Notes: generated from the letters alone by a model not told the origin. Counted from the first letter of the stretch, positions 1 through 10,608 are shown. The stretch: DNA of 64,000 bases from Pseudomonas viciae (GCF_004786035.1 NZ_CP035088.1:1276001-1340000); one strand, 5' to 3'. A program made the numbers and translations.

Positions 1-1064
1 TGAGCTGGCTGGTGGGCCGCTTGCGGGCCTGGATGGTGGCGCGCGGTTGGGACGATCCGGCCACCCACGTGGTGTTCATGTTGCTGCTGCCGTTCGCGGC
101 CTATGTGCTGGCTGAACGCTTGGGGGCCTCGGGGATTCTCTCGGCGGTGGCGGCGGGGATGATGCAGAGCTGGCTCGACCTGCTGCCGCGCCAGACCGGC
201 ACGCGGCTGCTCAATCGCAGCGTCTGGTCGCTGCTGGAATTCGCCTTCAACGGCTTGATCTTCCTGCTGCTGGGCTTGCAATTGCCGGACATCATCAAGG
301 CGGTGACCAGCCACGAAGCCACCCTGTGGCCGACACTGATCTATCGTTGCCTGGACGTGGTGGCGATTTCTCTGGTGTTGCTGGTGCTGCGGTTTGTCTG
401 GGTGCAAAGCACCTGGCGGCTGTCCGGGCTGTTACGTCGCTGGCGTGGCGAGAGCGACCTGACCTTCGTGCCGACCGCGCGCTCCTGCTGGTTGCTGACC
501 TTCGGTGGGGTGCGCGGGGCGGTGACGCTGGCGGGCGTGCTGTCGGTGCCGATGTTGTTGGCGGCGGGTGAACCGTTTCCCGAGCGGGATTTGCTGATCT
601 TCATTGCCGCCGGGGTCATTCTGCTGTCATTGATCGCCGCCTGCATCGCCCTGCCATTGCTGCTGCGAGGTATCGAGAAAAGCCCCGATGACAAGCGCCG
701 CACCGAAGTGCGTGATGCCTGGCGTAAAACCGCTGAAGCGGCGATCCGCGCGTTGGAAGTGGAGGAGCCGAGCGAGGCCGCTAGCGCACCGGACGCGGCC
801 CAGGCGGCGTTGGCAACCGAGGTCAAGGCGCGGTTGATGTCTGAATATCGCCATCAGTTGGAGGTGTTCAACGACTCCGCCGAAGCCCAGGCGCTTGCGT
901 TCGAAATGGACCTGCTGGAACGCCGGCTGCGCTTGAAGGCCTATCGGGCGCAGCGGCTGGAGTTGTATCGCCTCAGCCGTCATCACCAGATTGGGGATGA
1001 CGTGCTGCGAGAGGTACTGGGGGAGTTGGATCTGGCGGAGGCGAATTTGGGGTTGGGTAAATAG
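1..1064 (+). CDS. Na+/H+ antiporter, CPA1 (NhaP-like) family, 3' part
   Basis: This is the C-terminal part of a monovalent cation/proton antiporter of the inner membrane; the reading frame is open to the left edge (first full codon at position 3), so the start lies outside the window. Several hydrophobic membrane segments are visible, with a GGVRGAV motif typical of the CPA1 exchanger core near the last membrane segments, followed by a hydrophilic tail of about 140 residues rich in Glu, Ala and Arg that should lie in the cytoplasm. The family exchanges Na+ or K+ for H+; the ion cannot be told from this fragment. The gene faces dapC and is separated from it by a REP pair. Confidence 0.8.
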   Translation, partial: SWLVGRLRAWMVARGWDDPATHVVFMLLLPFAAYVLAERLGASGILSAVAAGMMQSWLDLLPRQTGTRLLNRSVWSLLEFAFNGLIFLLLGLQLPDIIKAVTSHEATLWPTLIYRCLDVVAISLVLLVLRFVWVQSTWRLSGLLRRWRGESDLTFVPTARSCWLLTFGGVRGAVTLAGVLSVPMLLAAGEPFPERDLLIFIAAGVILLSLIAACIALPLLLRGIEKSPDDKRRTEVRDAWRKTAEAAIRALEVEEPSEAASAPDAAQAALATEVKARLMSEYRHQLEVFNDSAEAQALAFEMDLLERRLRLKAYRAQRLELYRLSRHHQIGDDVLREVLGELDLAEANLGLGK

Positions 1065-1084
1065 CAGCCATGGCGCAAAGCTAA

Positions 1085-1215
1085 TTGTGGCGAGGGGATT
1101 TATCCCCGTTGGACTGCGCAGCAGTCCCAAAGCAGTCGATTCAAGCTGTCTGACACAGCGCGTTGGTTGTTGGGGCCGCTTCGCAGCCCAGCGGGGATAA
1201 ATCCCCTCGCCACAA
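1085..1215. repeat. REP-like inverted repeat pair (TGTGGCGAGG type)
   Basis: Two arms of the kind TTGTGGCGAGGGGATT and its complement lie head to head, with short internal hairpins (GGACTGCGCAGCAGTCC and a GGGGCCGCTTCGCAGCCC-like arm). It fills the gap between two convergent genes and can fold into a long hairpin that may end transcription from both sides. Such elements are dispersed widely in P. fluorescens group genomes. Confidence 0.8.
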
Positions 1216-1232
1216 CAGCCCCGATACAGTCA

Positions 1233-2432
1233 TTAACCCCGACGCTGAATGAACGCGCGAATCCGCTCGGCCGCTTCCACACATTCAGCCAATGGCGCGA
1301 CCAAGGCCATGCGCACACGCCCGGCGCCTGGGTTGACGCCATCCACTTCTCGGGACAGGTACGAGCCCGGTACCACGGTCACGTGCTCCTGTTCGAACAG
1401 GTCCCGGCAGAACGCCGCATCATCGCCCGCCACATTCGGCCACAGGTAGAAGCTGCCATCAGGACGCTGTACATCCAGCACCGGGCTGAGGATCTCCAGT
1501 ACCGCGTCAAACTTCTCCCGGTACAGCGCGCGGTTGGCCCGTACATGCACTTCGTCGTTCCACGCGGCGATGCTCGCCAGTTGGGTCTGAACCGGCATCG
1601 CGCAGCCGTGGTAGGTGCGGTACAGCAGGAAACCCTTGAGGATGTCCGCGTCACCCGCGACGAAACCGGAGCGCAGGCCAGGCAGGTTGGAGCGTTTGGA
1701 CAGGCTGTGGAACACCACGCAGCGCTTGAAGTCCTGGCGGCCCAGTTCGACACAGGCGCTGAGCAGCCCTGGTGGCGGGGTCTGTTCGTCGAAGTACAGT
1801 TCGCTGTAGCACTCGTCCGCGGCGATGACGAAGTCGTGTTCGTCGGCCAGGGCGATGAGTTTCTTCAGTACATCCACCGGAATCAGCGCGCCGGTCGGGT
1901 TGCCAGGGGAGCACAGGAACAGGATCTGGCAGCGTTTCCAGATGTCCGGCGAGACCGCATCGAAATCCGGGTTGAAGCCGTTTTCGTCCAGGCACGGCAG
2001 GTAGTGTGGCTTGGCCCCGGCCAGGAACGCCGCGCCTTCATAGATCTGATAGAACGGGTTGGGGCTGACGACCAGGGCATCGTCGCCACGGTTGACCACG
2101 GTCTGGGTGAAGGCGAACAAGGCTTCACGGGTGCCGTTGACCGGCAGCACATGGCGCGCCGGGTCCAGCCAGCCGTTCGGTACGCTGAAGCGGCGCTCGC
2201 ACCAGCCGGTGATGGCTTCACGCAATTCCGGGATACCGAGGGTGGTCGGGTACACGGCCATTTTTTCCAGATTGCTGGCCAGGGCCTCGGCCACGAAACT
2301 TGGCGAGCGGTGCTTGGGCTCGCCGATGGACAGGGCGATCGGGCGCTTGTCCGGATTGGGCGTGACGCTGCCGAGCAAGGCGCGGAGCTTTTCGAACGGG
2401 TAGGGCTGTAACTGGTTCAGGGCGTTGTTCAT
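1233..2432 (-). CDS. dapC: Succinyldiaminopimelate transaminase
   Basis: A 399-residue class I/II aminotransferase that uses pyridoxal phosphate to make N-succinyl-LL-2,6-diaminopimelate, a step toward lysine and peptidoglycan diaminopimelate. The N-terminus (MNNALNQLQPYPFEKLRALL) and the SIGEP motif are those of Pseudomonas DapC. The lysine that binds the cofactor lies in the segment HSLSKRSNLPGLRSGF. The next gene upstream on the same strand is glnD, the arrangement also seen in other pseudomonads, which supports dapC rather than a general aminotransferase. A REP pair separates the two genes. Confidence 0.88.
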   Translation of the reverse strand: MNNALNQLQPYPFEKLRALLGSVTPNPDKRPIALSIGEPKHRSPSFVAEALASNLEKMAVYPTTLGIPELREAITGWCERRFSVPNGWLDPARHVLPVNGTREALFAFTQTVVNRGDDALVVSPNPFYQIYEGAAFLAGAKPHYLPCLDENGFNPDFDAVSPDIWKRCQILFLCSPGNPTGALIPVDVLKKLIALADEHDFVIAADECYSELYFDEQTPPPGLLSACVELGRQDFKRCVVFHSLSKRSNLPGLRSGFVAGDADILKGFLLYRTYHGCAMPVQTQLASIAAWNDEVHVRANRALYREKFDAVLEILSPVLDVQRPDGSFYLWPNVAGDDAAFCRDLFEQEHVTVVPGSYLSREVDGVNPGAGRVRMALVAPLAECVEAAERIRAFIQRRG

Positions 2433-2448
2433 CGGGGGCCTCGTTCAA

Positions 2449-2553
2449 TGTGGGAGTGGCGGTGCGGCGATCCGACTTGCTCGCGAAAGCAGTGGGTCAG
2501 TCAACATAATCATTCACTGACCCACCGCTTTCGCGAGCAAGCCCGCTCCCACA
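2449..2553. repeat. REP-like inverted repeat pair (GTGGGAG type)
   Basis: The arms begin TGTGGGAG and end CTCCCACA, with GCTCGCGAAAGC and GCTTTCGCGAGC inside and an inner GTGGGTCAG/CTGACCCAC pair, so the whole unit is one long imperfect hairpin. It lies between glnD and dapC. Confidence 0.8.
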
Positions 2554-2569
2554 GGGGGAAATTGTTCGT

Positions 2570-5272
2570 TCAGATATTGATACGCGTCAGGTTGGCATCA
2601 GGTTCCTGGTTGACGCTCAAGTGCCGCTCCATTTCCTCCTGCAAGCGGCTGCACAACTGCGGATCGGACAGCGGTTGGCCATGGGCGTCGGTGATGAAGA
2701 ACACGTCTTCCACACGCTCGCCGAGGGTGGCGATCTTGGCGTTTTGCAGCGACAGGTCGAACTCCAGGAATATATGCCCGACCCGCGCGAGCAGGCCTGG
2801 GCGGTCCGGGGCGCTGAGCTCCAGTACGGTGACCTGGCGCTGGGCGTCGTTGTGGATCGTCACCTGGGGGGCGAACGCGAAGTGCTTGAGCTGGCGCGGC
2901 ACCCGACGCTGGATGATGGTCGGGTAATCCGCCGGGTTGCGCAGGGCTTCGGTCAGGCCATCGCGAATCTGCTTGACCCGCGCCGGGTTGTCGCCAATCG
3001 AGTCGCCGTCGGTGTCGAGCACGATGTAGGTGTCGAGGGTGAACTGGCTGCTGGAGGTAATGACCCGGGCGTCGTGAATGTTGAGGTTGAGCTGGTCCAT
3101 CGCGGCCACGGTCACGGCGAAGAAGTCGTGCTGGTCGGGGGCGTAGATGAAGATCTGCGTGCCGCCCTCGAATTCGCGCTGGGTGGTTTCCTTGATCAAC
3201 ACCAGTGGCCCGCCATCAGCCGGTTGCTGCAGGATCGCGTCGCTGTGCCAGGCCACGTCGCCGGCGGTGTGGCGCAGGAAATAGTCATCGCCCAATTGCG
3301 ACCAGAGCTGTTCGACGTCGTCTGGATCGGTGCCGCCGCGCACCAGGATGTCCAGGGCGGCGCTTTGGGTCCGGCGGATCTGTTCTTCGCGGTCCACCGG
3401 GTTTTCCAGACCACGGCGCAAGGCCCGCTTGGTCTCGGTGTAGAGCTGGCGCAACAGGCTGGCGCGCCAGGAGTTCCACAGGCTCGGGTTGGTGGCGTTG
3501 ATGTCGGCCACGGTCAGCACGTAGAGGTAATCCAGGCGCGTCTCGTCGCCGACGATCTGGGCGAAGTCGTGGATCACCTGCGGGTCAGACAAGTCCTTGC
3601 GCTGGGCAGTGGTGGACATGACTAGGTGGTTCTGCACCAGCCAGACGATCAGCCGGCTGTCCCACACGGGCAGTTGATGGCGCTGGCAGAATGCCTCGGC
3701 ATCCACCGCGCCGATCTCGGAGTGATCGCCCTGGCGGCCCTTGCCGATGTCGTGGTACAGCCCGGCCATGTAGATCAGCTCTGGCTTGGGCAGCTTGCCC
3801 ATGAGCTTGCTGGCCAACGGGAATTTCTCCGACACCTGGGTGTATTGCAGCTTACGCAGGTGCTTGATCAGGTTCAGGGTGTGGGCATCGACCGTATAGA
3901 TGTGGAACAGGTCGTGTTGCATTTGCCCGACGATGAAACCGAACTCCGGCAGATAGCGCCCGAGGATCCCGTAGCGATTCATGCGCCGCAGGTTACGGTG
4001 CACGCCGATCCGGCATTTGAACAGCTCGATGAACAGGCTGGTGTTGCGGATGTCGTGGCGGAAATCCTCATCGATCAGATGACGGTTTTCCCGCAGCAGG
4101 CGGATGGTGTCGGCGCGCACACCCTTGATTTCCGGCTGCTGGGCCATCAACACGAAGATTTCGAGCATGGCGAACGGCGTGCGGCGGAACACATAGTCGT
4201 GACGCGCTTCGATGTAGCCGTCGTGCAGTTGAAAGCGTGAGTTGATCGGCTGCGGCGGTTCTTCGTCTTCGGGGGCGAGGATGACCTCCTCGAAGTGCTG
4301 GATGATCAGTTCGCTGAGCTGGGCGATGCTCATCACCACCCGGTAGTACTGCTGCATGAAGTTTTCGATGGACTGCTTGGCGTCCTGGCCCTCAAAACCC
4401 AGCAGGCCGGCGATGGAGCGCTGGTGATCGAACAGCAGGCGGTCCTCGGAGCGCCCAGCGAGCATGTGCAGGGCGTAGCGTACCTTCCACAGAAATTCCT
4501 GGGACGAGGCCAGCAGGGCGTTTTCGCTTTCCACCAGGAAACCTTCGCCGGCCAGGGCCCGCAGGTTCAGCGTGCCGTACTGGCGGCGGGCAACCCACAG
4601 GATTGTCTGGATGTCCCGCAACCCGCCCGGCGAGCCCTTGACGTTGGGTTCCAGGTTGTACTCGGTGTCGTTGTACTTGTGGTGGCGGGCCTTCTGCTCG
4701 GCGTGCTTGGCCAGGAAAAAGTCCTTGCTCGGCCACATGTGCTCTGTGCTGGTGACGTCGAGCATGCGCTGGCGCAGGTGTTCGGGGCCGGCGATGGTGC
4801 GGCTTTCCATCAGGTTGGTGATCACCGTCAGGTCGGCGCGGGCCTCATCGGCGCATTCCTGCACCGAGCGCACGCTCTGGCCGACCTCCAGGCCGATGTC
4901 CCACAGCAGCGTCAGGAAGCGCTCGATGGAATCGCGGAAGACCTCATGATCGGCACTGTCCAGCAGGATCAGCAGATCGATGTCCGAATAAGGGTGCAGT
5001 TCGCCGCGCCCATAGCCGCCCACCGCCACCAGGGCGATGTCGGCGTCTTCGCTCCAGTTGAACTGCTCCCAGGCCTTTTGCAGGATGTTATCGACGAACC
5101 AGGCGCGGTCCTCGATCAACCGACGGATATCCCGGCCGCTGCGAAAGCGCTGGTCAAGCACTTCGTGGGCCTGGCGGATCGCCTTCTTGAACGCCGAGAT
5201 GGGGCTTGCCTTCAGGGCCAGTTCAGCCTGGAACTGGCCGCGGTCGAAGAGTTCGGGATCCACCTGCGGCAT
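2570..5272 (-). CDS. glnD: Bifunctional uridylyltransferase/uridylyl-removing enzyme
   Basis: A 900-residue nitrogen sensor that uridylylates PII proteins when glutamine is low and removes the group when it is high. Domains in order: a nucleotidyltransferase with [15 protein letters not shown] at residues 85-99 (catalytic DID), an HD hydrolase with HDIGKG near residue 507, and two C-terminal ACT domains (roughly 705-790 and 820-900) that bind glutamine. Length and order match the family. It is transcribed away from map-side sequence toward dapC, with map 44 bases upstream on the same strand, so map and glnD may be cotranscribed. Confidence 0.95.
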   Translation of the reverse strand: MPQVDPELFDRGQFQAELALKASPISAFKKAIRQAHEVLDQRFRSGRDIRRLIEDRAWFVDNILQKAWEQFNWSEDADIALVAVGGYGRGELHPYSDIDLLILLDSADHEVFRDSIERFLTLLWDIGLEVGQSVRSVQECADEARADLTVITNLMESRTIAGPEHLRQRMLDVTSTEHMWPSKDFFLAKHAEQKARHHKYNDTEYNLEPNVKGSPGGLRDIQTILWVARRQYGTLNLRALAGEGFLVESENALLASSQEFLWKVRYALHMLAGRSEDRLLFDHQRSIAGLLGFEGQDAKQSIENFMQQYYRVVMSIAQLSELIIQHFEEVILAPEDEEPPQPINSRFQLHDGYIEARHDYVFRRTPFAMLEIFVLMAQQPEIKGVRADTIRLLRENRHLIDEDFRHDIRNTSLFIELFKCRIGVHRNLRRMNRYGILGRYLPEFGFIVGQMQHDLFHIYTVDAHTLNLIKHLRKLQYTQVSEKFPLASKLMGKLPKPELIYMAGLYHDIGKGRQGDHSEIGAVDAEAFCQRHQLPVWDSRLIVWLVQNHLVMSTTAQRKDLSDPQVIHDFAQIVGDETRLDYLYVLTVADINATNPSLWNSWRASLLRQLYTETKRALRRGLENPVDREEQIRRTQSAALDILVRGGTDPDDVEQLWSQLGDDYFLRHTAGDVAWHSDAILQQPADGGPLVLIKETTQREFEGGTQIFIYAPDQHDFFAVTVAAMDQLNLNIHDARVITSSSQFTLDTYIVLDTDGDSIGDNPARVKQIRDGLTEALRNPADYPTIIQRRVPRQLKHFAFAPQVTIHNDAQRQVTVLELSAPDRPGLLARVGHIFLEFDLSLQNAKIATLGERVEDVFFITDAHGQPLSDPQLCSRLQEEMERHLSVNQEPDANLTRINI

Positions 5273-5316
5273 TGAATGGCTTTCCTTTCTATCTATAGCT
5301 ATAGGCTGTGTTTAGG

Positions 5317-6099
5317 TCAGGCGGAAACGCGAGGGATGGTGTCATCGCTGCGCAGGGTGAAGATTTCGTAACCGGTCTCGGTCACCAGCAAGGTGTGCTC
5401 CCATTGGGCCGACAGCTTGCGGTCCTTGGTGATGGCAGTCCAGCCGTCGCCCAGGACCTTGGTGTCGGCGCGGCCCTGGTTGATCATCGGCTCGATGGTG
5501 AACGTCATGCCTGCTTGCAGCTCCATGCCGGTGCCGGCACGGCCGTAGTGCAGGATCTGCGGTTCTTCGTGGAACACCTTGCCGATACCGTGGCCGCAGA
5601 ACTCGCGCACCACCGAAAAGCCGTTCTTCTGCGCGTGCTTCTGGATCACTTCGCCGATGTCACCCAGGCGGCAGCCCGGTTTCACCAGCTCAATGGCCAT
5701 GTACATGCATTCCTGGGTGACTTTCGACAGGCGCTGGGCCCACTCCGGCACGTTGCCGACGTGGAACATGCGGCTGGTGTCGCCGTGGTAGCCGTCCTTG
5801 ATGACGGTGACGTCGATGTTCAGGGTGTCGCCATCCTTCAACGGCTTTTCGTTGGGGATGCCGTGGCAGACCACGTGGTTGATCGAGGTACAGATCGACT
5901 TCGGGAAGCCTTTATAGTTGAGTGGGGCAGGGATGGCCTTCTGCTCGTTGACGATATAGTCGTGGCAGATGCGGTCCAGCTCTTCGGTGGTCACGCCAGG
6001 CTTGACGTGGTCGGCGATCATCTCCAGCACATCGGCGGCGAGTTTGCCGGCGACACGCATTTTGGCGATGTCCTCGGGGGTCTTGAGGGTAACGGTCAT
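5317..6099 (-). CDS. map: Methionine aminopeptidase type I
   Basis: A 260-residue cytosolic metalloprotease that removes the initiator methionine from new proteins. The pita-bread-fold metal ligands are visible: the Asp of DVTVIKDGYHGD, the His of GHGIGKVFHEEP, the Glu of FTIEPM and the Glu in QWEHTLLVTETG. It is divergent from rpsB, the usual arrangement in gammaproteobacteria, and shares the 433-base region between them. Confidence 0.95.
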   Translation of the reverse strand: MTVTLKTPEDIAKMRVAGKLAADVLEMIADHVKPGVTTEELDRICHDYIVNEQKAIPAPLNYKGFPKSICTSINHVVCHGIPNEKPLKDGDTLNIDVTVIKDGYHGDTSRMFHVGNVPEWAQRLSKVTQECMYMAIELVKPGCRLGDIGEVIQKHAQKNGFSVVREFCGHGIGKVFHEEPQILHYGRAGTGMELQAGMTFTIEPMINQGRADTKVLGDGWTAITKDRKLSAQWEHTLLVTETGYEIFTLRSDDTIPRVSA

Positions 6100-6225
6100 A
6101 CAGGCTCTCTCTGCGCTCGACGGCGCTGTTCAAAGCGAAATAGGCGGCGGAGGATGCTCCGAACGGCCCTGAAAGAGGCGATTCTAACAGACGATCAGTA
6201 CAAAGAACCCTCCAGCCTGGAACTC

Positions 6226-6328
6226 TGTGGCGAGGGGCGCGAGTGGGAGCAAGGCTTGCTCGCGACCCAGGCGACTCGATTTCTGAAGGACCGCATCGGC
6301 TTCGTCGCGGGCAAGCCTTGCTCCTACA
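6226..6328. repeat. REP-like inverted repeat
   Basis: Arms GTGGGAGCAAGGCTTGCTCGCGA and a diverged complement ending TTGCTCCTAC lie in the map-rpsB gap, preceded by a TGTGGCGAGGGGC stub of the second REP type. The rest of this 433-base gap holds the rpsB promoter and leader. Confidence 0.65.
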
Positions 6329-6381
6329 ATCCATCCGCCGCAGAGGTTTTCAGAATCCATGTTCCGTTTTCGCCCTTGCTG

Positions 6382-6390
6382 TGGTATAAA
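6382..6390 (+). promoter_or_regulatory. Extended -10 promoter of rpsB-tsf
   Basis: TGTGGTATAAA contains an extended -10 (TGG then TATAAA). The same extended -10 is reported as conserved for rpsB in gammaproteobacteria. Transcription should start near 6397, giving a leader of about 136 bases. Confidence 0.7.
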
Positions 6391-6396
6391 ATGCGC

Positions 6397-6532
6397 CGCT
6401 TTCCGGGGATGACCCCGTAAGCTTAAATCCACACACGTGTCGACACGATGACCTGGGTGCCTCGGCTTATATAAGCCGCTGGTTGGTCATTGGGATACGT
6501 GGAGGCCAAACCCGACTTATCAAGGAACTATC
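6397..6532 (+). promoter_or_regulatory. rpsB leader, candidate S2 autoregulatory RNA
   Basis: The untranslated leader contains a perfect palindrome CGGCTTAT/ATAAGCCG at 6463-6478 and an ACACGTGT palindrome at 6433-6440, and ends in AAGGA before the rpsB start. A structured rpsB leader that binds ribosomal protein S2 to repress translation is known in E. coli and relatives. Position and structure fit; binding is inferred. Confidence 0.55.
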
Positions 6533-7270
6533 ATGTCCCAAGTCAACATGCGCGATATGCTGAAGGCCGGTGTGCACTTCGGTCACCAGACCCGTTACTG
6601 GAACCCGAAAATGGGTAAGTACATTTTCGGCGCGCGTAACAAGATCCACATCATCAACCTTGAAAAAACCCTGCCAATGTTCAACGAGGCACTGACCTTC
6701 GTAGAGCGCCTGGCCCAGGGCAAAAACAAGATTCTGTTCGTCGGCACCAAGCGTTCCGCTGGCAAGATCGTTGCTGAAGAAGCAGCACGTTGCGGTTCGC
6801 CGTACGTCGATCACCGCTGGTTGGGCGGCATGCTGACCAACTTCAAGACCATTCGCGCTTCCATCAAGCGTCTGCGTGACCTTGAAGTTCAGTCCGAAGA
6901 CGGTACTTTCGCCAAGCTGACCAAGAAAGAAGCGCTGATGCGCACTCGCGATCTTGAGAAGCTGGACCGCTCCCTGGGCGGTATCAAGGACATGGGCGGT
7001 CTGCCTGACGCACTGTTCGTGATCGACGTTGATCACGAGCGCATCGCGATCACCGAAGCCAACAAGCTGGGTATCCCGGTCATCGGCGTTGTCGATACCA
7101 ACAGCAGCCCGGAAGGCGTTGACTACATAATCCCAGGCAACGATGACGCCATTCGCGCCATCCAGCTGTACATGGGTTCGATGGCTGACGCTGTTATCCG
7201 TGGTCGCAACAATGTTAACGGCGGCACCGAAGTCTTCGCTGAAGAAGCTCCGGCAGCAGCCGCTGAGTAA
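6533..7270 (+). CDS. rpsB: 30S ribosomal protein S2
   Basis: A 245-residue small-subunit protein recognised from [20 protein letters not shown] at the N-terminus and the segments [15 protein letters not shown] and [20 protein letters not shown]. It is needed for mRNA binding and for the late assembly of the 30S subunit. AAGGA lies 9 bases before the ATG. It is the first gene of the rpsB-tsf unit, with a terminator-like hairpin before tsf. Confidence 0.97.
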   Translation: MSQVNMRDMLKAGVHFGHQTRYWNPKMGKYIFGARNKIHIINLEKTLPMFNEALTFVERLAQGKNKILFVGTKRSAGKIVAEEAARCGSPYVDHRWLGGMLTNFKTIRASIKRLRDLEVQSEDGTFAKLTKKEALMRTRDLEKLDRSLGGIKDMGGLPDALFVIDVDHERIAITEANKLGIPVIGVVDTNSSPEGVDYIIPGNDDAIRAIQLYMGSMADAVIRGRNNVNGGTEVFAEEAPAAAAE

Positions 7271-7299
7271 TCGACGCCCCTGGCGTTGACTCAGTAAGC

Positions 7300-7324
7300 A
7301 AAAAGGGGGCTTGGCCCCCTTTTT
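7300..7324 (+). terminator. Intrinsic terminator or attenuator between rpsB and tsf
   Basis: The stem GGGGGC (7305-7310) pairs with GCCCCC (7314-7319), flanked by AAAAA and TTTTT. It probably lowers tsf relative to rpsB by partial termination. Confidence 0.8.
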
Positions 7325-7462
7325 GCCACCTCGAAAACCATTTGTCGGCAGCGCAGCTACAGCATTTGTAACGTGCAGCGGCTAACAAGGTTGGTTCGGG
7401 AAGAATTGAACGCCCGTTCGATCGGGTGGAATGGTTGAAAACCTATCCAAGAGGATTTTGAA

Positions 7463-8326
7463 ATGGCAGAGATTACTGCAGCGTTGGTCAAAGAACTGCG
7501 CGAGCGTACCGGCGAAGGCATGATGGACTGCAAGAAAGCCTTGACCAAGGCTGGCGGCGACATCGAGAAAGCCATTGATGACATGCGTGCTTCGGGCGCC
7601 ATCAAGGCTGCCAAGAAAGCCGGCAACATTGCCGCTGAAGGCGCGATCGGCATCAAGGATGACGGTAAAGCTGCCGTTATCATCGAAGTCAACTCGCAGA
7701 CCGACTTCCTGGCCCTGCAAGACGACTTCAAGGCATTCGTTGCTGCCAGCGTAGAAAAAGCATTCGCCGACAAACTGACCGACGCAGCTCCGCTGATCGC
7801 CGCTCAGGAATCGGCTCGTGAAGCCCTGGTTGCCAAAGTAGGCGAAAACGTCAACATCCGTCGTCTGGTTCGCGTCGAAGGTGATGTTGTTGGTTCTTAC
7901 CTGCACGGCAACAAGATCGGCGTGGTTGTAGCCCTCAAAGGCGGCAGCGTCGAGCTGGCTAAAGACATCGCGATGCACGTCGCTGCCAGCAACCCTGAGT
8001 TCCTGCTGCCGTCGGAAGTTTCCGCTGATGCTATCGAACGCGAGAAAGCCGTGTTCATGCAGCTCAACGAAGACAAGATCAAAGGCAAGCCAGCCGAAAT
8101 CGTTGAAAAAATGGTTGCCGGTCGTATCACCAAGTTCCTGGCTGAAGCCAGCCTGGTTGAGCAGGCGTTCGTCAAGAACCCTGAAATCAAGGTCGGTGAA
8201 CTGGCCAAGAAGGGCGGCGCTGAAATCGTTTCCTTTACCTACTTCAAAGTGGGCGAAGGCATCGAGAAGCCAGTAGACAACTTCGCTGAAGAAGTTGCTG
8301 CTCAGCTGGCTGCCAGCAAGCAATAA
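7463..8326 (+). CDS. tsf: Elongation factor Ts
   Basis: A 287-residue guanine nucleotide exchange factor that regenerates EF-Tu-GTP during translation. The N-terminal UBA-like domain ([20 protein letters not shown]) and the TDF motif in [10 protein letters not shown] that contacts EF-Tu are present. GAGG lies 8 to 11 bases before the ATG. The 192-base gap after rpsB holds only the hairpin at 7300-7324 and a leader. Confidence 0.97.
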   Translation: MAEITAALVKELRERTGEGMMDCKKALTKAGGDIEKAIDDMRASGAIKAAKKAGNIAAEGAIGIKDDGKAAVIIEVNSQTDFLALQDDFKAFVAASVEKAFADKLTDAAPLIAAQESAREALVAKVGENVNIRRLVRVEGDVVGSYLHGNKIGVVVALKGGSVELAKDIAMHVAASNPEFLLPSEVSADAIEREKAVFMQLNEDKIKGKPAEIVEKMVAGRITKFLAEASLVEQAFVKNPEIKVGELAKKGGAEIVSFTYFKVGEGIEKPVDNFAEEVAAQLAASKQ

Positions 8327-8351
8327 GACAGTTTTTATAACTGTCGCCCTG

Positions 8352-8387
8352 AAGAGGCTGCCCGCTTAACGCGCGCAGCCTCTTTTT
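8352..8387 (+). terminator. Intrinsic terminator after tsf
   Basis: AAGAGGCTGC and GCAGCCTCTT form a strong stem followed by a run of T. It closes the rpsB-tsf unit before pyrH. Confidence 0.85.
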
Positions 8388-8538
8388 GGATGGGGATGCC
8401 GATTTTTATTGGTTTCCTTTCGGAACTGGCTTACAAAGCCGTGTTCCGATGGCGCTGTGTCAGCGTCAGCTAGAGTGAACGCAGGCTGTAAACAGCTTGC
8501 AAAGAATTTTCGAAAATACGCCGCAGGAGAGATTCGCA

Positions 8539-9282
8539 ATGGCTCAGCAGGGCAGTGGTTATCAGGCTCGCTATAAACGCATTCTACTCAAGCTTAGCGG
8601 CGAGGCCCTGATGGGCTCGGAAGAGTTCGGGATCGATCCGAAAGTGCTGGATCGCATGGCCCTGGAAGTCGGCCAGTTGGTCGGGATCGGCGTTCAGGTC
8701 GGCCTGGTCATCGGTGGCGGCAACCTGTTCCGCGGCGCAGCGCTGAGCGCGGCCGGCATGGATCGGGTCACGGGCGACCACATGGGCATGCTGGCCACTG
8801 TGATGAACGCCTTGGCTATGCGCGACGCGCTTGAGCGTGCCAATATCTCGGCCATCGTGATGTCGGCCATTTCCATGGTCGGCGTGACCGATCACTACGA
8901 CCGCCGCAAAGCCATGCGCCACCTCAACGCCAAGGAAGTGGTGATTTTTGCCGCCGGTACCGGTAATCCGTTCTTCACCACGGATTCGGCCGCCTGCCTG
9001 CGAGCGATCGAGATCGATGCCGATGTCGTGCTCAAGGCAACCAAGGTCGATGGTGTCTACACCGCTGATCCGTTCAAAGACCCGCATGCCGAGAAGTTCG
9101 ATCATCTGACCTACGATGAAGTGCTGGATCGCAAGCTGGGTGTAATGGATCTGACGGCTATCTGCCTGTGCCGCGACCACAAGATGCCGCTGCGTGTCTT
9201 TAACATGAACAAGCCTGGCGCCCTGCTGAATATCGTGCATGGCGGCGCCGAAGGAACACTGATCGAGGAAGTGCAACAATGA
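8539..9282 (+). CDS. pyrH: UMP kinase
   Basis: A 247-residue cytosolic enzyme of the amino acid kinase family that phosphorylates UMP to UDP; the bacterial form is hexameric and regulated by GTP and UTP. Motifs include [10 protein letters not shown], the glycine-rich [10 protein letters not shown] and [16 protein letters not shown] at 8539 follows AGGAG (8525-8529); an in-frame TTG at 8497 lacks such a site and is rejected. It overlaps frr by four bases (ATGA), so the two are translationally coupled. Confidence 0.96.
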   Translation: MAQQGSGYQARYKRILLKLSGEALMGSEEFGIDPKVLDRMALEVGQLVGIGVQVGLVIGGGNLFRGAALSAAGMDRVTGDHMGMLATVMNALAMRDALERANISAIVMSAISMVGVTDHYDRRKAMRHLNAKEVVIFAAGTGNPFFTTDSAACLRAIEIDADVVLKATKVDGVYTADPFKDPHAEKFDHLTYDEVLDRKLGVMDLTAICLCRDHKMPLRVFNMNKPGALLNIVHGGAEGTLIEEVQQ

Positions 9283-9836
9283 TCAACGAAATCAAGAAAG
9301 ACGCTCAAGAGCGCATGCAGAAATCCCTGGAATCGCTGAGCCACGCGTTCGGCCAGATTCGTACTGGCAAGGCTCACCCGAGCATCCTGGGCAGTGTGAT
9401 GGTGCCCTACTACGGTGCCGATACCCCCCTGAGCGGTGTTGCCAACGTTACGGTGAAAGATTCGCGCACCCTGCAAGTCGTGGCGTTTGAGCGCAATATG
9501 CTCGCGGCAGTCGACAAGGCCATCCAGAGCGCCGGCCTGAACCTCAACCCGACCAATCTGGGTGAGTTGCTGCTGATCTCCATGCCCGCCCTGACCGAAG
9601 AAACCCGCAAGGGCTTCACCAAGCAGGCGCGTAGCGCGGCCGAAGACGCTCGAGTTGCTGTGCGCAACATTCGCCGCGATGCATTGGGTGAATTGAAGAA
9701 ACTGGTCAAGGACAAGGAAATCAGCGAAGACGAAGAGCGTCGTGCCGCTGCCGATATCCAAAAGCTGACCGACAAGGCTGAGGCTGACATCGACTCGGCC
9801 ACCAAGCAAAAAGAAGCGGACCTGATGGCCGTATAA
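9279..9836 (+). CDS. frr: Ribosome recycling factor
   Basis: A 185-residue factor that, with EF-G, splits the ribosome after termination. It has the tRNA-like two-domain pattern of the family: the long helical segment beginning [20 protein letters not shown] and the central [19 protein letters not shown] part. It overlaps the pyrH stop by four bases. Confidence 0.97.
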   Translation: MINEIKKDAQERMQKSLESLSHAFGQIRTGKAHPSILGSVMVPYYGADTPLSGVANVTVKDSRTLQVVAFERNMLAAVDKAIQSAGLNLNPTNLGELLLISMPALTEETRKGFTKQARSAAEDARVAVRNIRRDALGELKKLVKDKEISEDEERRAAADIQKLTDKAEADIDSATKQKEADLMAV

Positions 9837-9852
9837 GGGTCAGGGCGTTTTC

Positions 9853-10608
9853 ATGGAAAAGACCAAGCAGGCCGTGCCGTTTGCGGTGCCGCGCCACGTG
9901 GCGATCATCATGGACGGCAATAATCGCTGGGCCAAGAAACGCTTTATGCCCGGGGTTGCCGGGCATAAGGCAGGGGTCGACGCGGTTCGTGCGGTAATCG
10001 AGGTGTGCGCCGAGGCAGGGGTCGAGGTGCTGACCCTGTTCGCGTTCTCCAGCGAGAACTGGCAGCGTCCGGCCGATGAAGTCAGTGCCTTGATGGACCT
10101 GTTCCTCAAGGCCTTGCGTCGTGAGGCCAAGCGTCTCAGCGAGAACCGTATCAGCCTGCGTATCATTGGCGATCGCTCGCGTTTTCATCCGGAGCTGCAA
10201 GCGGCGATGCGAGAAGCCGAGGCCGCGACCGCTGGCACCGACCGGTTTGTCCTGCAGATCGCCGCCAACTATGGCGGCCAGTGGGACATTGCCCAGGCGG
10301 CCCAGCGGCTGGCGCGGGAAGTCCAGGCCGGGCACCTGCAGCCTGAGGACATCACGCCTGAGTTGTTGCAAACCTGTCTGGCGACCGGCGACCTGCCGTT
10401 GCCGGACTTGTGCATCCGCACCGGTGGCGACCACCGCATCAGCAATTTCCTGCTCTGGCAGCTGGCTTACGCCGAGCTGTACTTCTCCGACCTGTTCTGG
10501 CCGGACTTCAAACACGAAGCCATGCGTATCGCACTGGCTGATTTCGCTTCCCGTCAACGTCGCTTCGGTAAAACGAGCGAGCAGATCGAAGCCGGAGCCC
10601 GGGTTTAA
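9853..10608 (+). CDS. uppS: Undecaprenyl diphosphate synthase
   Basis: A 251-residue cis-prenyltransferase that condenses eight isopentenyl diphosphates with farnesyl diphosphate to form the C55 carrier for peptidoglycan and O-antigen. The HVAIIMDGNNRWAKKR motif with the catalytic Asp is near residue 20, and the RTGGDHRISNFLLWQLAYAE signature is near residue 195. Its stop overlaps the cdsA start by one base. The isoprenoid genes dxr, ispD and ispF occur elsewhere in the window. Confidence 0.96.
   Translation: MEKTKQAVPFAVPRHVAIIMDGNNRWAKKRFMPGVAGHKAGVDAVRAVIEVCAEAGVEVLTLFAFSSENWQRPADEVSALMDLFLKALRREAKRLSENRISLRIIGDRSRFHPELQAAMREAEAATAGTDRFVLQIAANYGGQWDIAQAAQRLAREVQAGHLQPEDITPELLQTCLATGDLPLPDLCIRTGGDHRISNFLLWQLAYAELYFSDLFWPDFKHEAMRIALADFASRQRRFGKTSEQIEAGARV

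Noticed and set aside
1167..2411. Open frame of 414 codons opposite dapC
   Set aside because: Starts inside a REP arm and mirrors dapC; composition is that of an antisense frame.
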